Of a DNA stretch of 64,000 nt, positions 21,960 through 32,800 are shown piece after piece. Origin of the DNA: Cristatella mucedo. Taxonomy: Eukaryota > Bryozoa > Phylactolaemata > Cristatellidae. The position numbers and the translations under genes are program-made. Location of the stretch: contig WPIO01000005.1 in the NCBI GenBank assembly GCA_009760855.2, positions 11,313,001-11,377,000 of the forward strand, given 5' to 3'. The notes under the pieces were generated by a model. The model did no database searches. It saw only the letters and a program-made list of their open reading frames with translations, and was not told where the DNA came from. Position 1 is the first letter of the stretch, and every line of letters begins with the position of its first letter.

Positions 21960-24900
21960 CGCAGTTACATAAATGTATCTATGTATGTATTTCCATCTGT
22001 AACTCCACAAAGTCATACAGACTAAGTGGGTGTTAAGCAGGAGAGTTTTGTATAGCACACTCACGGCCTAAGCGGCTTTCGGTATGCATTCGGTAGCCAA
22101 CAGACTTCGTCTCACGCAACCAAGAGAAAGTGGGAAGCATAGCAGAGTCAGGAGAGCAGCTGAGGTAGTGAGTAGCATGGAAGTAGCAGCTCAGGACCGC
22201 TGAAAGGATGAGCCTTAGTCGGCAGTAGGAGAGTAGTTGTCGTTTCGTAAGAATACATGAGGTAGCTGTGGAGGAGCTCAATGTTATGACATAGTCAAAA
22301 ACGCATTCTCTTGCTATCAATAACAAGACAGCCAACTCAATCACCATTTTTGTATCATCAATTATCATTTGCTCTAACCGACGGTTTACAAAAACCATCC
22401 GGTGTCCATGATGCAGTACATAACTGGAGTGCCATTTAGACTTTGCGGCCATATGCCCCAAAGCCCCTTTGGTAGGCCACTGCTAATAAATAAAATGTTT
22501 TTGAGGGTCGCTATGATAAGCAAACTTTTTGCAGGAGCTTAGGATTTCTCTGCTTCGCTGGCAATGCCTGACGAAAACCACATTTTGCAGTAGGTTTTCG
22601 GATTGGGAACTGCAATGCCCTGGGCGTGCCTGCGAAAAATCAGATACTTGCCTCTAATCGTTCTTTTAGGTCGACCGTCATTTGCTTGAAAATAGGATGA
22701 CCGCCGTTGGTGCCTTACGCCCGAAACTTCAGAAGCTCAGGCTTACAGGTGTGGATCTGCCTGACAACAATCTTATCGGAGAGATAGAACTAAACGATCG
22801 GTTGTTCCAGTCGTTGCAGTGAAACAGTATGGAAAACTGCCTATTATAGGGCGACGGAAGTGGGTGATATATCAATGCGGGCTACTCGGAGCTCTACTCC
22901 AGTCTTCCTCAAGCGTAGTAGGAGAATGAGTAATGGAGGACGTGAGCGAACCGCTGGACCTGTCATTGCATGCCCAGCAGGCTTCACGTGAAATTCAGAA
23001 TTTTGCATGTCTGCTTCAAAACTCTCGTACTTGCCATTGCTGTAGATATGCTTTCGGTCGACAGCCGTTTACATTTGGTAATAGTGTATATCCACAAAAT
23101 TGTTAGAGTATTAAAAAATTGAGACGGTGTCTATGTCTGCATTCCTAAGTAGGTCGTTGTATACCCTAAGCAATGCTGACTTTGTGGAGTGATTAGCTCT
23201 AAAGCCAGACTGGAACTTACTAGCAAGGTTTAAAGTTTCAATACATGCATTCAGCTGGTCTGCCTAGACTCGTTCCAGTGTCTTTGATAGGAACGGTAGA
23301 ATGAAGACTTGGCGGAAGTCGCTTAAGTTCTCTTCGTCTAGTATGGCTTTCTTGAGCAGTGGCGTGACTGCAGCCTTTTTGAGAAGTGCTGGGACCTGAC
23401 CTTAGGTTAATGATATATTAATGACGTTAATTATGCATGGTATAAGCAGATCAATGTATCGTAGAAGCAGGACAGTGGGAATATGGTCTATCACAGGACT
23501 ATTTGCCTTCCTTGATTGGGATATGAACTTCAGGACGAGGTCAGCAGTGACCTCGTCCTTGAACCGCGTTTCTCAACCTTCCAAAGGCTGCGTCCCTTTA
23601 ATGCAGTTCCTGACGTTGTGGCGACCCCCAACCATTAAACTATTGCGTGCGAAATGTGGAAGTGCGTGTTCTCCGATGGTCTTAGCCGACCTCTGTGAAA
23701 GGGTCGCTTGCCCCCCCCAAAGCGGTCGTGATCCACAGGTTGAGAACCACTGTCCTTGAAAGTAGACACTGAGATGCTGCAAGGAATTGAGAGGCAGCAT
23801 TCCACAGGGGATACTGCTATCGTTGGGATGGAGTCCCTGATCTGTCCTATCTTTTTGACAAAGAAGCTAGCTAAGCAATCCACTAGATCATCACAGAGAT
23901 CATTAGGTAAGGAGCGAACTTGAGGAGATTGTTGATTGTCGACATCAGCATTTTTGGATTGTGCATATGTGATTCAGCAATGTGTTTATAGAACCTAGAC
24001 TTGGCCTTTGCTAGGATCGATTAGTACGATCTACAGTAGTCCTTAAATGGCCTATCGATGGACAGTCAGCCCTGACATTTTGTATGCTTTTTTCCAGCTT
24101 GCGCTTAGTAGACCCAACTAGTTTAATGTCTGTGGTAAACCATAGGCCGTCTGTGCGGGCGCAAAGTGCGCCTAGTCAGAGGTGCAAACTCGTCGAGCAT
24201 GTCAGCTAGTGCCGTGTTGTAGCTCTCTACCAATCATGGCAGGTCGGAAAGTGAACAGAGCAGCAGATTCGAAGCAGATATTCTTGCACGGATAGCATGG
24301 ATGTCAAGGGTCTTGAGGTTTTGCGATTCATAGGTGATTTTAAATGAGGAAGAGGGCACACATTTTAGACTGAATAAGAACCTTCAAATGGTCAGATAAG
24401 CAGGCTTCGGTAATAATAGGTGATGACAAATTGCTGTAGCATGAAAGAATTTGGTCGAGTGTGTGACCCTTGATGTGAGTAGGGCCACGCACATGAACCT
24501 CAAGAGACAATGAGTCAGTCAATGCACAAAATTCAGTGCTGAAGGCGTCAGATAAGTTATGAAAGTAAATTTTTAAATCGCCCTTAACGAGGAAAGATCG
24601 ATTTCTGGCACACAGAATCAAAATGAGATCGGAGAAATCTGAGATAAAGGAGGACTTCGTACCTGTTTAGCGATCGACTACAGCCACCATCGGTAGCTTG
24701 ATTTCAGGCGAAATCAAGTCAGTAGATTCAAAAATCTGTTTCGATGGTACTTCAAATGGCTTGAAGTCGAATTTCGAAGACATATTATAGCAACCCCACC
24801 TCCAGTTTTGATTGATCTAGGGATGCGAAAGAAGGAAAAGCCAGTCGGGATAGCGTCTTTAATCGTCAGGCAGTTTACCAATTTTAGCCAAGTTTCATTC

Positions 24901-25225
24901 AAGGCGAACAGGTAGAGACCTTTATATCCGGAATAAGATCACTTATCACTGGGGGCTTAGAGCACATTGAGCGAGGATTCCAAAGACAAGCGCTAAGAAG
25001 AGCCGCCGGAGATATAACAGGCCTGATGACCACTAAGTTGGAGAAATTTACAGTGAAACTTGTGGAGGAGCGTGCTGAGCGGTTCGAGACAATGCTATTA
25101 ATACCAAACGAGCGGGTACTCTCAGCTCGCAGTTCCCGCCAAACGAGCGGCGTCTCAGCCGCCCCCACCCGCCGCCGCTCCGGCGGCTCCGACGTGCTTC
25201 TCTTTTGTTTATGCATAATTCACTA
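21960..25225 (-). mobile_element. Long CR1/L2-like LINE (LINE-A), endonuclease plus partial RT
   Basis: Minus-strand order from 25225 downward: SMCSKPPVISDLIPDIKV, LNETWLKLVNC, IPTGFSFFRIPRSIKTGGGV (APE-type endonuclease N-terminal blocks), HVRGPTHIKGHTLDQILSCY and LSDHLKVLIQ (endonuclease C-terminus), then RT blocks DEVTADLVLKFI, SPVIDHIPTVLL, AVTPLLKKAILDEENLSDFR, LPFLSKTLERV and FQSGFRANHSTKSALLRVYNDL. The palm catalytic region is lost. From about 22470 to 21960 is the LINE-A 3' end. Stops and frameshifts are present; a 189-bp hAT element interrupts it at 23564-23752. The host copy was inactive or is now inactive. Confidence 0.78.
23556..23760. mobile_element. SPIN-like non-autonomous hAT element with 8-bp target duplication
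   Basis: The element (23564-23752, 189 bp) ends in GGTTGAGAACCACTG, the inverted complement of its left end CCGCGTTTCTCAACC (four mismatches). TCCTTGAA flanks both sides (23556-23563 and 23753-23760), the 8-bp duplication expected of hAT. Internal strings GTTGTGGCGACCCCCAACCA, GATGGTCTTAGCCGACC, GTGAAAGGGTCG and CACAGGTTGAGAACCACTG closely match the SPIN_NA family as I remember it. It is inserted in the LINE at 21960-25225 and is therefore younger than that LINE. No transposase. Confidence 0.85.
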
Positions 25226-25229
25226 ATCT

Positions 25230-26275
25230 TAGCAACATCAGGGATCCGTTTGAGCTATGCTAACTAAGCAGCTAACGAAGCGATAATAAGTGCGCACGAT
25301 CATAACTAACTTGCCGGTTACTAGCCGCCGGCGTAGCTAAAGCAGCTGCCGGCTTGGGAGACCCAGCAGCCCGAAGCGATAAGCGTTTAGACGTCGATAG
25401 GAATCCAATTACTTAGGCGCTACGGTCACACGACTTAAAGATGAGCTTCAAACAGATCTTAGCTGTATCGGTTTTCGTATACGATGTTCGCAAGAACTTC
25501 GATTCGGTAGAGAATTCTGCTAAGGAACAATGAACGCGTGTAGCGCGCTCTGTGGAAGGAGGCGAGAATGGCTTAGGCCTCATTTAAAGTTAAATAGACC
25601 ATAATGTATAAAGTACTGCTTCGCATGCCTTTATATCAGCCTGGAGCTCCACAAGCCGCAAAGATTTAGTGAGTTTTCTGCTGGAGAGTTTTATTTAGCC
25701 AACCAAGCGAGCCGAAGCCGCTTTCAAAGTGCCTATCGCAGCTATAAACTTAAGCTCACAAAGCATAGGGTTAGTGAGAAGCATTGCTGAGCCTTGAGAT
25801 CCGTCGAGGCTCAGCAATGTAGTAAAAAACCCTCGGAACTGTTTTCGCCTGTGGAATATGCAGCCATACATTAAAGATAATGTAGGCATGGAAACGATTA
25901 ATTGCTTTATTTCCTCGCCATTCCAGCTGTACCTACCGGCATTGACGTCACTTCCACGCTTCATTAGCTATGTTTTGAGTCGATAGTTTTAACGGTATCT
26001 CACACCTAGGATTAGTTGTCATTTTAACCACCGCGTTTTGTGCAAATGACTTTTTAACAGGATCAGCTACATCAAGTTCACAAAAATTTCCGTATATCCA
26101 TTTAATTGCGTTTAAATATACGAAAACATTCGTAAAATGTGACGATAGTACAGGCTATCCGTGGAAAGGTGCACGTAATTTTAACATACTGAACCGAGAG
26201 GTGCGGATAGCACGCTCGACCCCGGCAGAACAAGGCACCGCTGGCTAATGCAATCTAGTTAAACATATTTTTCTC
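25230..26275. other. Intergenic, no recognised feature
   Basis: No family motif or repeat recognised. A short perfect inverted repeat occurs around 25790-25820 (GCTGAGCCTTGAGATCC / GGCTCAGCAATG). Confidence 0.35.
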
Positions 26276-26280
26276 GATAA

Positions 26281-26281
<1 letters not shown>

Positions 26282-26323
<42 letters not shown>

Positions 26324-26325
26324 TA
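26282..26325. repeat. (AT)n microsatellite
   Basis: About 20 AT units followed by ACTATACTATACATACACTAACC, which opens a LINE-B 3' tail. Confidence 0.95.
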
Positions 26326-26339
26326 TACTATACATACAC

Positions 26340-26555
26340 TAACCACATTTGCATATATATACACTAACCACATTTGCATGCTGACCCAGTGCATGTAACC
26401 CCTAACCATGTTATTCATTTTGTTTGTTTTTCAAGCATGATTTTACTTACTATTCTATTGCGTATCACTTTGCAGCAAATGTAAAGCGCCTAGAAAGAGA
26501 TTAAGTTCTCTGAGGGCGCTTTATCAAGTGCAATATTATTATTATTATTATTAAG
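26340..26555 (+). mobile_element. LINE-B 3'UTR and tail
   Basis: CACTAACCACATTTGCATGC, CTTTGCAGCAAATGTAAAGC, the stem-loop AGCGCCTAGAAAGAGATTAA..TCTCTGAGGGCGCT, then (ATT)n. Confidence 0.85.
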
Positions 26556-26734
26556 GCACACTCTGCCACCGCCCTAGAGGGAGTGCAGATCCCGTGAATT
26601 GCATTGCTATGAAGCCTTTCTTGGGAATACACACTGGCTATGCGGCTATACTTCATTGCATGCAACGCGGAAGATCTACATGTACCGATAGGGGAAAAAC
26701 ATAGTTATAATAAGCATAGAGATTTTATCTATTA

Positions 26735-26815
26735 CATATCATATATAATATATTATATGATATATATATATATATATATATCATATAATATATTATATAT
26801 ATAATATATAAGCGC
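26735..26815. repeat. AT-rich simple repeat with palindromes
   Basis: ATATAATATATTATATGAT-type palindromic AT sequence, imperfect. Confidence 0.85.
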
Positions 26816-26999
26816 TAAAATATATTGGTATGGGGAAAAAGGTTATGATAATCATAGAAATTTGATCTAATATAATAGATAGTCATAGACATATTCATAG
26901 AGATTTTATTTTCGATTTTTAAACCAATCATCCCCTGCAAGCGGTGACGATAGAAGTTAGGGCTTTTCTGCAACTATGTTGCATAAGCTCTACAGGTCC

Positions 27000-27305
27000 T
27001 AGACTGTGGAACTCGCTTCCACAATTCTAACGCAACGACAACTACTCTCCTGCTGCCGACTATGGCTCATCCTTTTCTGCGGTCCTGAAATGCTACTTCC
27101 ACGATAATTACTACCTCAACTGCTCTTATGACTCTGCTATGCTTCTCACTTTCTCTTTGTTGCGCGAGACAAAGTCTGTTGGCTAGCGAATGCGTACCAA
27201 AAGCCGCTCAGGCTGTAAGTGCGCTATACAAAACTCTCCTGCGTAACCCCCACAGTCTTTATGGCTTTGTGGAGTCACAGATGGAGATACATTACATTAC
27301 ATAGA
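27000..27305 (+). mobile_element. LINE-A 3' end
   Basis: Reads SRLWNSLPQF-like coding (TGTGGAACTCGCTTCCACAATT) to the 3' end GGAGTCACAGATGGAGATACATTACATTACAT. It shows the family terminus in plus orientation. Confidence 0.85.
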
Positions 27306-27944
27306 TAGGGTTTTATCGACTACGCGGTACCACACAGCTAACGACACAGCAGTACAAGACTCGTGTGGAAATAGGCAGGCCGCGTGCTTAGGTGTTCCAC
27401 TGCGGTACTGAGCCCCGCGGTCAAGAAATCTCAAAATGAAAAGCGACTATCCCGTCGGTGCACGGTGGAGCTCAGCATTGTTCAGAGAAGAGGTAAGGAT
27501 AGAGCGTGAAGAGAAAGAGTAACCACGAGTATTCGAGTGAATAAATCTTGATGTTGCATGCGAATGCACCCACCCAGCAAACCTCTTAAGCCACTGGTAA
27601 GAAAAGATGTCCCCGTCTAAAAGAAATACCCACAGAACCGACGGCATCAACTTTCCGAGTCAGATTAGTGCGTGTGTTTATAATGCAGTTTCATATTTTT
27701 ACATAGCATATGTATGGGGTGAACCATACTGTATCTACTGAACACCTTGAAATATTTGCTATTGCAAGTTAATCCGATTGTTCCGAGCATAATGCTCGAC
27801 TCGCATTAATTGCTTATTATTCTTAGTGTAAACTAGCCATGTGTGGTTATGATCTTGCGTGCACTGTGTAATACTTGGAGACCGGAAATAACTGTTTGGA
27901 TACGGGTGCTGCGTTGCTGAATCTGCCAAGGAAGGTGATTTGCT

Positions 27945-28214
27945 CTAAGGATAATCCTTGCAGGTGGGTAAACATTTATTAGCCCCGATATTTAAGTCCT
28001 GCAGGCAACCCACGAACGGGAAGTCGGGCTTCCCGGTAAGAGCCGACGGCCCAGGCTTGTGAGCGAGCTTTCCGAGAAGGACTAAAGCCTGTGCACAGGC
28101 CTGATTGTAGATTCTGCCCCCATATTCCGTTCCGTCCATCGCCAGGCAGGATAGGGCTCGCATGTAATGAGTTTTCGCCTTAACCCATCCAAAGACTAGT
28201 GAAAACATCGACAC
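27945..28214 (-). other. Uncharacterised 89-codon open frame
   Basis: The frame begins MSMFSLVFGWVKAKTHYMRAL and has AMDGTEYGGRIYNQACAQAL in the middle. No family is recognised and no splice sites clearly flank it. It could be a chance frame, a gene fragment or a repeat-borne sequence. Confidence 0.2.
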
Positions 28215-28562
28215 TAATTAAACTAGCACTAGCCTTAGGTATGGATGACGACCGTATTCAATGTGCTTTAATAATATTAATAATATACGTACTTTGAGTA
28301 TCGCTGTAAGAGAACTTGACATCTGTCCACTCGCAATACAACTCGCTCCAAGAGAATCAGTGCTGTAGGTTTAGTTACATGCACGGTATGAGGCAACAGA
28401 ACTCAAAAGAGTACGATACTTAGCTCATCATGCAAATGCGAACATAAGGGCACTCGCTCGTGGCCACAGGTTAGTTATACCTCTGCCTAGTAGTATACGC
28501 TACGTCACGCACAGGAGCGCATGCAAAGCGCACCGAAAAACCCAGCGGCGTTAAAAAAAATT

Positions 28563-28695
28563 AATTTATTTATATAGCGCCCCAAGAGAACTTAATCTCT
28601 ATTCAGGCGCTTCACATATGCCTCGGGGCTCGAGCCACGACCTCAGTCAGACCTTGGTCGGTGCGAGCACCTTAAGCGCTAGACCAAACCAGCTC
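28563..28695 (-). mobile_element. SINE-2, reverse orientation
   Basis: Tail ATTTATTTATATAGCGCCCC, TTAATCTCTATTCAGGCGCT, GGGGCTCGAGCCACGACCTC, and TAGACCAAACCAGCTCG at the promoter end. Nearly complete. Confidence 0.85.
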
Positions 28696-29079
28696 GCGTT
28701 CACTGGGGCAAGGGAAAGCTGACTGGAACGGACAATCTTCAGCTGGGACTTTAAAGATTCAAGTCTGAGTTTTCTTCGGCTTGAATTTCGCGACGCCGTA
28801 GTTCTTACGTGCTTTTGGCGAAATACGTCTAGCCAACCCTTAGCATCCACTTTCAGCACTGTCTTGCCGGTTTCGCAGATTTCTCGAGACGTTAATGGCT
28901 ACGGTCTCACAGAAACGTCGCATAACAAAATTGGACGTCCTTTTCTAATTTAAATTGAATTAGAAGCGCTACTGGACGTAGCTTATATGTCGGGCGTGAA
29001 TGACTTCCGAGACCCTGTCAGTCGGCACTATGTCAAGTCGTCATATCGGATTCTCCTCAACACCGGTTAAAGATACGTA

Positions 29080-29795
29080 TCGGGTGTAGCCGAGAAAGAG
29101 CCGCACGCAGTCGGGCGGCCAGCTACACCTAAAGCTAGTTCGTGCCGCCGCTCGTCCGAATTCGCTTACAAATAAGAAAAGTCCACCTCAGGATTGCTGC
29201 ACCCAGCCGACGACGGTCGGACGGACAGGTAACGCCGGCGAATCTAAGCTGCCCCTTGTCCCAGCCGCAGAACTAGCTAGAAAGGGTGGCAGTGCGGTAA
29301 TGGACAACTACTTGGGACTGCTCAATTTGGTGGGCAGCAGGCCAACGCCGGTACGAGCAAAGGCCGGGCAGAGGCGGCGTATTAACCAGGCGTCGCTGCT
29401 GACGTCGCGCCCCCTAGTATGACCGACCGGCCGTCAGTCGCAACGCGAACACTGCGCAGGTGGCGCACCGTCTGCCCGCACGGAATGCAGCCGGAGTGAG
29501 AGACGGCGGACAGTCGGCGGACGGGCTAGGTAGGCCAGACTAACCGGGGCGTGACGCACTGGCCCGAGTTCCGGTTTCTGTCTCGCGTACCCGTTGCACC
29601 GACGTACTCAGGATCATGATTGTGCCGCTGCAATTTTGTTAATAATATATTTTGATATAAATTATTTGTTGCGGCCTTCGTGGCGCATGACATATCGCGA
29701 CGCGACCGACCACCTGTGCGGTGTTAGACACTCTCTGGGCTAGCTCGCTAGTAGTCGGCCCTGCGCGCGACTCCTAGCCGGTGCCCCTCGCCAGC
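29080..29795 (+). promoter_or_regulatory. GC-rich presumed promoter/5'UTR of the F-BAR gene
   Basis: A block unusually rich in CpG for the window, ending at the start codon at 29796 and continuing into the first part of intron 1 (to about 30330). CACTGCGCAGGTGGCGCA near 29451 contains NRF1-like TGCGCA cores. An AT-rich 40-base island (29637-29672) interrupts it. The transcription start was not determined. Confidence 0.5.
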
Positions 29796-29819
29796 ATGAG
29801 TTGGAGAACGGATTTGTGG
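29796..29819 (+). CDS. F-BAR gene coding exon 1
   Basis: Eight codons, MSWRTDLW, then donor GTGAGT at 29820. Phase 0. The same short first coding exon, ending just before DQ, is what I recall for vertebrate CIP4/FNBP1 genes. Confidence 0.9.
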
Positions 29820-32800
29820 GTGAGTCTCTTTTCGCTTTGCCACGCTGCGCGTCACGCCACGCGTCGCGCCTTGGGTCGGCGCAGCGCCGGCCGCACCCGG
29901 CTGTTCGGCTGCTAGTGCCGCCGTCTTCCGTATTGTGCGACTGCAGGCAGGCGAGATCCGGGCAGTCTCGGCTGTCGGCCGCTGCTCGTCGCCTTTCGCC
30001 TTTCGCCGCCGCCGCGTGCGCTCCGGACGCTCCTTTGCTTAGCCTCCACCATTTCCTCGGGGAGGGTCATCCGAGTCGCTCGCGGAAGCGCTTTTTTGTG
30101 AGTCGGCAGCTCCGAAGGCGCGCCCGGTTCGCGAGGTCGTCCTTCACCTGCTGCCGCCTCCCACCCCGACGCTGCCGCAGGGGTTGCAGTCGTGCGGACC
30201 GGGACGAGCGGTCGGGACCTGCCGCGCGTGTGTGCGTACACACACTTATAAGGACCGACAAGTCTTCGCCGGCGGCGCGGCCTCGGGGTTCGACGCTCAA
30301 GCAGCTGCCCTCCTCGCGCCCAGCAGGAGTTGGCAGGTGTGCGTTAGGGTGCAGACTATTCGCTCCTGTTTCCTTGTTTACGCTCAAGAGGAGACGCAGC
30401 ACGTACGCACACGTACTTCGTGGGCACATGCCAGTGCATAGGCTGGCTGGCCTCTGCATTTGGGTCACCACTGGCCAGACCCCCTGTGACAAATGGCTCA
30501 GGCTTGGTTAGCATTTGCCAGCAGTCAGCAGCCAGTGCGCTCTGTCTGAGCTGCCAGTGGCAGCAGACGGCCATATTGCTCAGCAGCAGCTGACGACTCG
30601 GTCGCAGGAGCAGTGGCTTACTTCACCGGAAGTAAGCTGCAGGAGTGAAAATTATTCACTTGACATTAGACACGATAAGCCTTCGCGCCCAGCTCTTTGC
30701 TCAGTAGGAAGATGCCAGCACTTCGCCAGCCAGCTCGTTAGGTTTCAGTGTCTCATTACAGAAAAAAAATCCCTATTGCCTTACAGCAAGCAGGGACGAA
30801 ACTGTCAACTGGCTCTTCTGCCGTTATGCAAATGCAGCTGTTGAATCAGCTGCTCTTTAATTTGACCCTTTTTTCTAGTGACGGCATTTGCAGCTTACAA
30901 TTCTGATCGACTTGTAAGTAGAGCGAGGTATGGTCTCTGTAGCTGGCACACACTGATTGTGCCCTTGCCATTCGTGTTTCGTTGGATGAAGGCGTGGTCG
31001 GCCAGCCACCGGAAGCAGCTGACTACTCCGATCGAAGAGCTGAGTGACAGCCGTTTGCAGAAGCGGCACTTGGTTGGAAGTAACACTAGGTTATTAGGAA
31101 AGCTCGGGAATGGTCTGCCAATGACACGTTTGGGGCAGGATTAGTGAGGATCAACAGCACAACCCCTGCAAATGACAGTGAATGCTGGCTGACAGCATAG
31201 ACATAAGTGCAGATGAAAATTCGTTTGACGGCATGCAGCAGGACTGGCATGCGTCAGGTGGTAGTTCCTCCTTCTGCTTGAGTCGGCTGATTGCAGGGCT
31301 CATTCTAAATCATGTGAATGCACTTGACAGGTGCTCACTATTGAGGCCGTGCTGGGGATTGAGGTGCATATCAATGCTGTGATGGGGGATTGAGGTTTAT
31401 GCACATAGCGAGCTAGCTAGCTCTGTCATCAGAAAGATACTTTGCTGTCATGGGTGAGTCACGTATGAGATGGCAAGCAGTCAGCTGCTGCATGCTATCT
31501 GCTAGTCCACTGCTCGGTGACCTGGTCAGAGATGCAGCTATTACCGACAGGAGCAAACCTGCTTGGTCGGCATGTATGCGCTGAGCTCGTGTGCTTACTT
31601 GATGGTAAGCATGGTTAGTGCACCGCATGCAAAGTCATACATTCACACAGCTGTCCTGCATTCAGTTGCCAGGGTTTTTCTCTTACTGTCTTGGAGTGTT
31701 GATGTATTTTACATCAAGCACAAGCAGTCATTCCTGACTGTGTGCTGTCACCTGGTGAGTGTTGCCGCTACTTTGGTTATGCAATGCGATCCCCTTGATT
31801 TTTCCAACGATTTTCTCAGGTCGAGGCAGGTGATTTAGTTCCAGTCCATTATCAATCTTTTTTCAGACCTGGCAGGCCGATTGATGTATCAGCCAGCCCC
31901 ACTGTTTGCCACTGTTTCACAAAAGCTACTGTTAACCATCTTCCCGGTGCTTCAGTCGAAGCACGTTGGACTTCTGTGTTATGTTTCGACCGTGGGGTGA
32001 AGTCGTTCGAATGAGCTCAGTTAGGCACCGTGTGTAAGATGTTTCCTGATAGTAGAGTCTCCTGCTTCAGAGCACCAAAAACAGAAACCTGGAAGTAGCT
32101 AGCAGCCTTCATAACCCAAAGGCTTCAAAGCCGGTGTGGCATGCACCTTGAGCATCGTCTCTGAAGCCTGCTAGCCGAGTTTTGTAGCTGCCATATTCCG
32201 GATGCTTAGTTTTGTTTATTTGCTTGGCCATTCAGCTTTCGTGAGGCTCCTCACTTAATCTCACGAGTTCACATCCATTCAACCTCTTCGATCTGTGTTA
32301 AACTCGTGGGACATGAGCTTCATACACTTCTGCTAACACATGCAACTAATTTCTCTATTAATGAGTGCCAATATTTGTAGGAGCTATCCTTAGTCAAACC
32401 TGAAGTGCAGCAATGATTGTATGAATGCAATGTGGCATGTCATACTCTGGGTTCAACCCCCTTTCCAACAGCAGCTTACTGTGGGCCATTGTCAAAAGCA
32501 GCATTATGTTGCCATTATGGGCCCTCTTCTGTTGCTCAAATAATGTAAACAGTGCCAGCCCTCTGCAGCATTGCACGAGTGTTTGCTATGGTACGGTGCA
32601 AGGTGCAGTACAATTGGCAGTACCCTTTTTGTGTTGAACTCTAATAAGTCCTAAGGGTTGAATACTACCATATGCTGCAGCAGTCGCCAGCTGATTGAAT
32701 TCGAACGTTTGATCTGAGTTGGCTCCATGGTGCTAGCTATTACTTGGTGTGAACTGATAACGTTCGACCCACGCCAAGCCTGTAGGGCCGAGCAAAACCT

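Noticed and set aside
24899-25216. Independent minus-strand gene at the LINE 5' end
   Set aside because: Its C-terminal part runs directly into the LINE endonuclease blocks, so it is LINE sequence; its upstream Arg-rich part is unsupported.
29801-30511. 236-codon plus-strand frame after F-BAR exon 1
   Set aside because: GC-rich sequence lacks stops by composition; Arg/Ala/Ser-rich translation with no motif, and the region is intron 1 after a clear donor.
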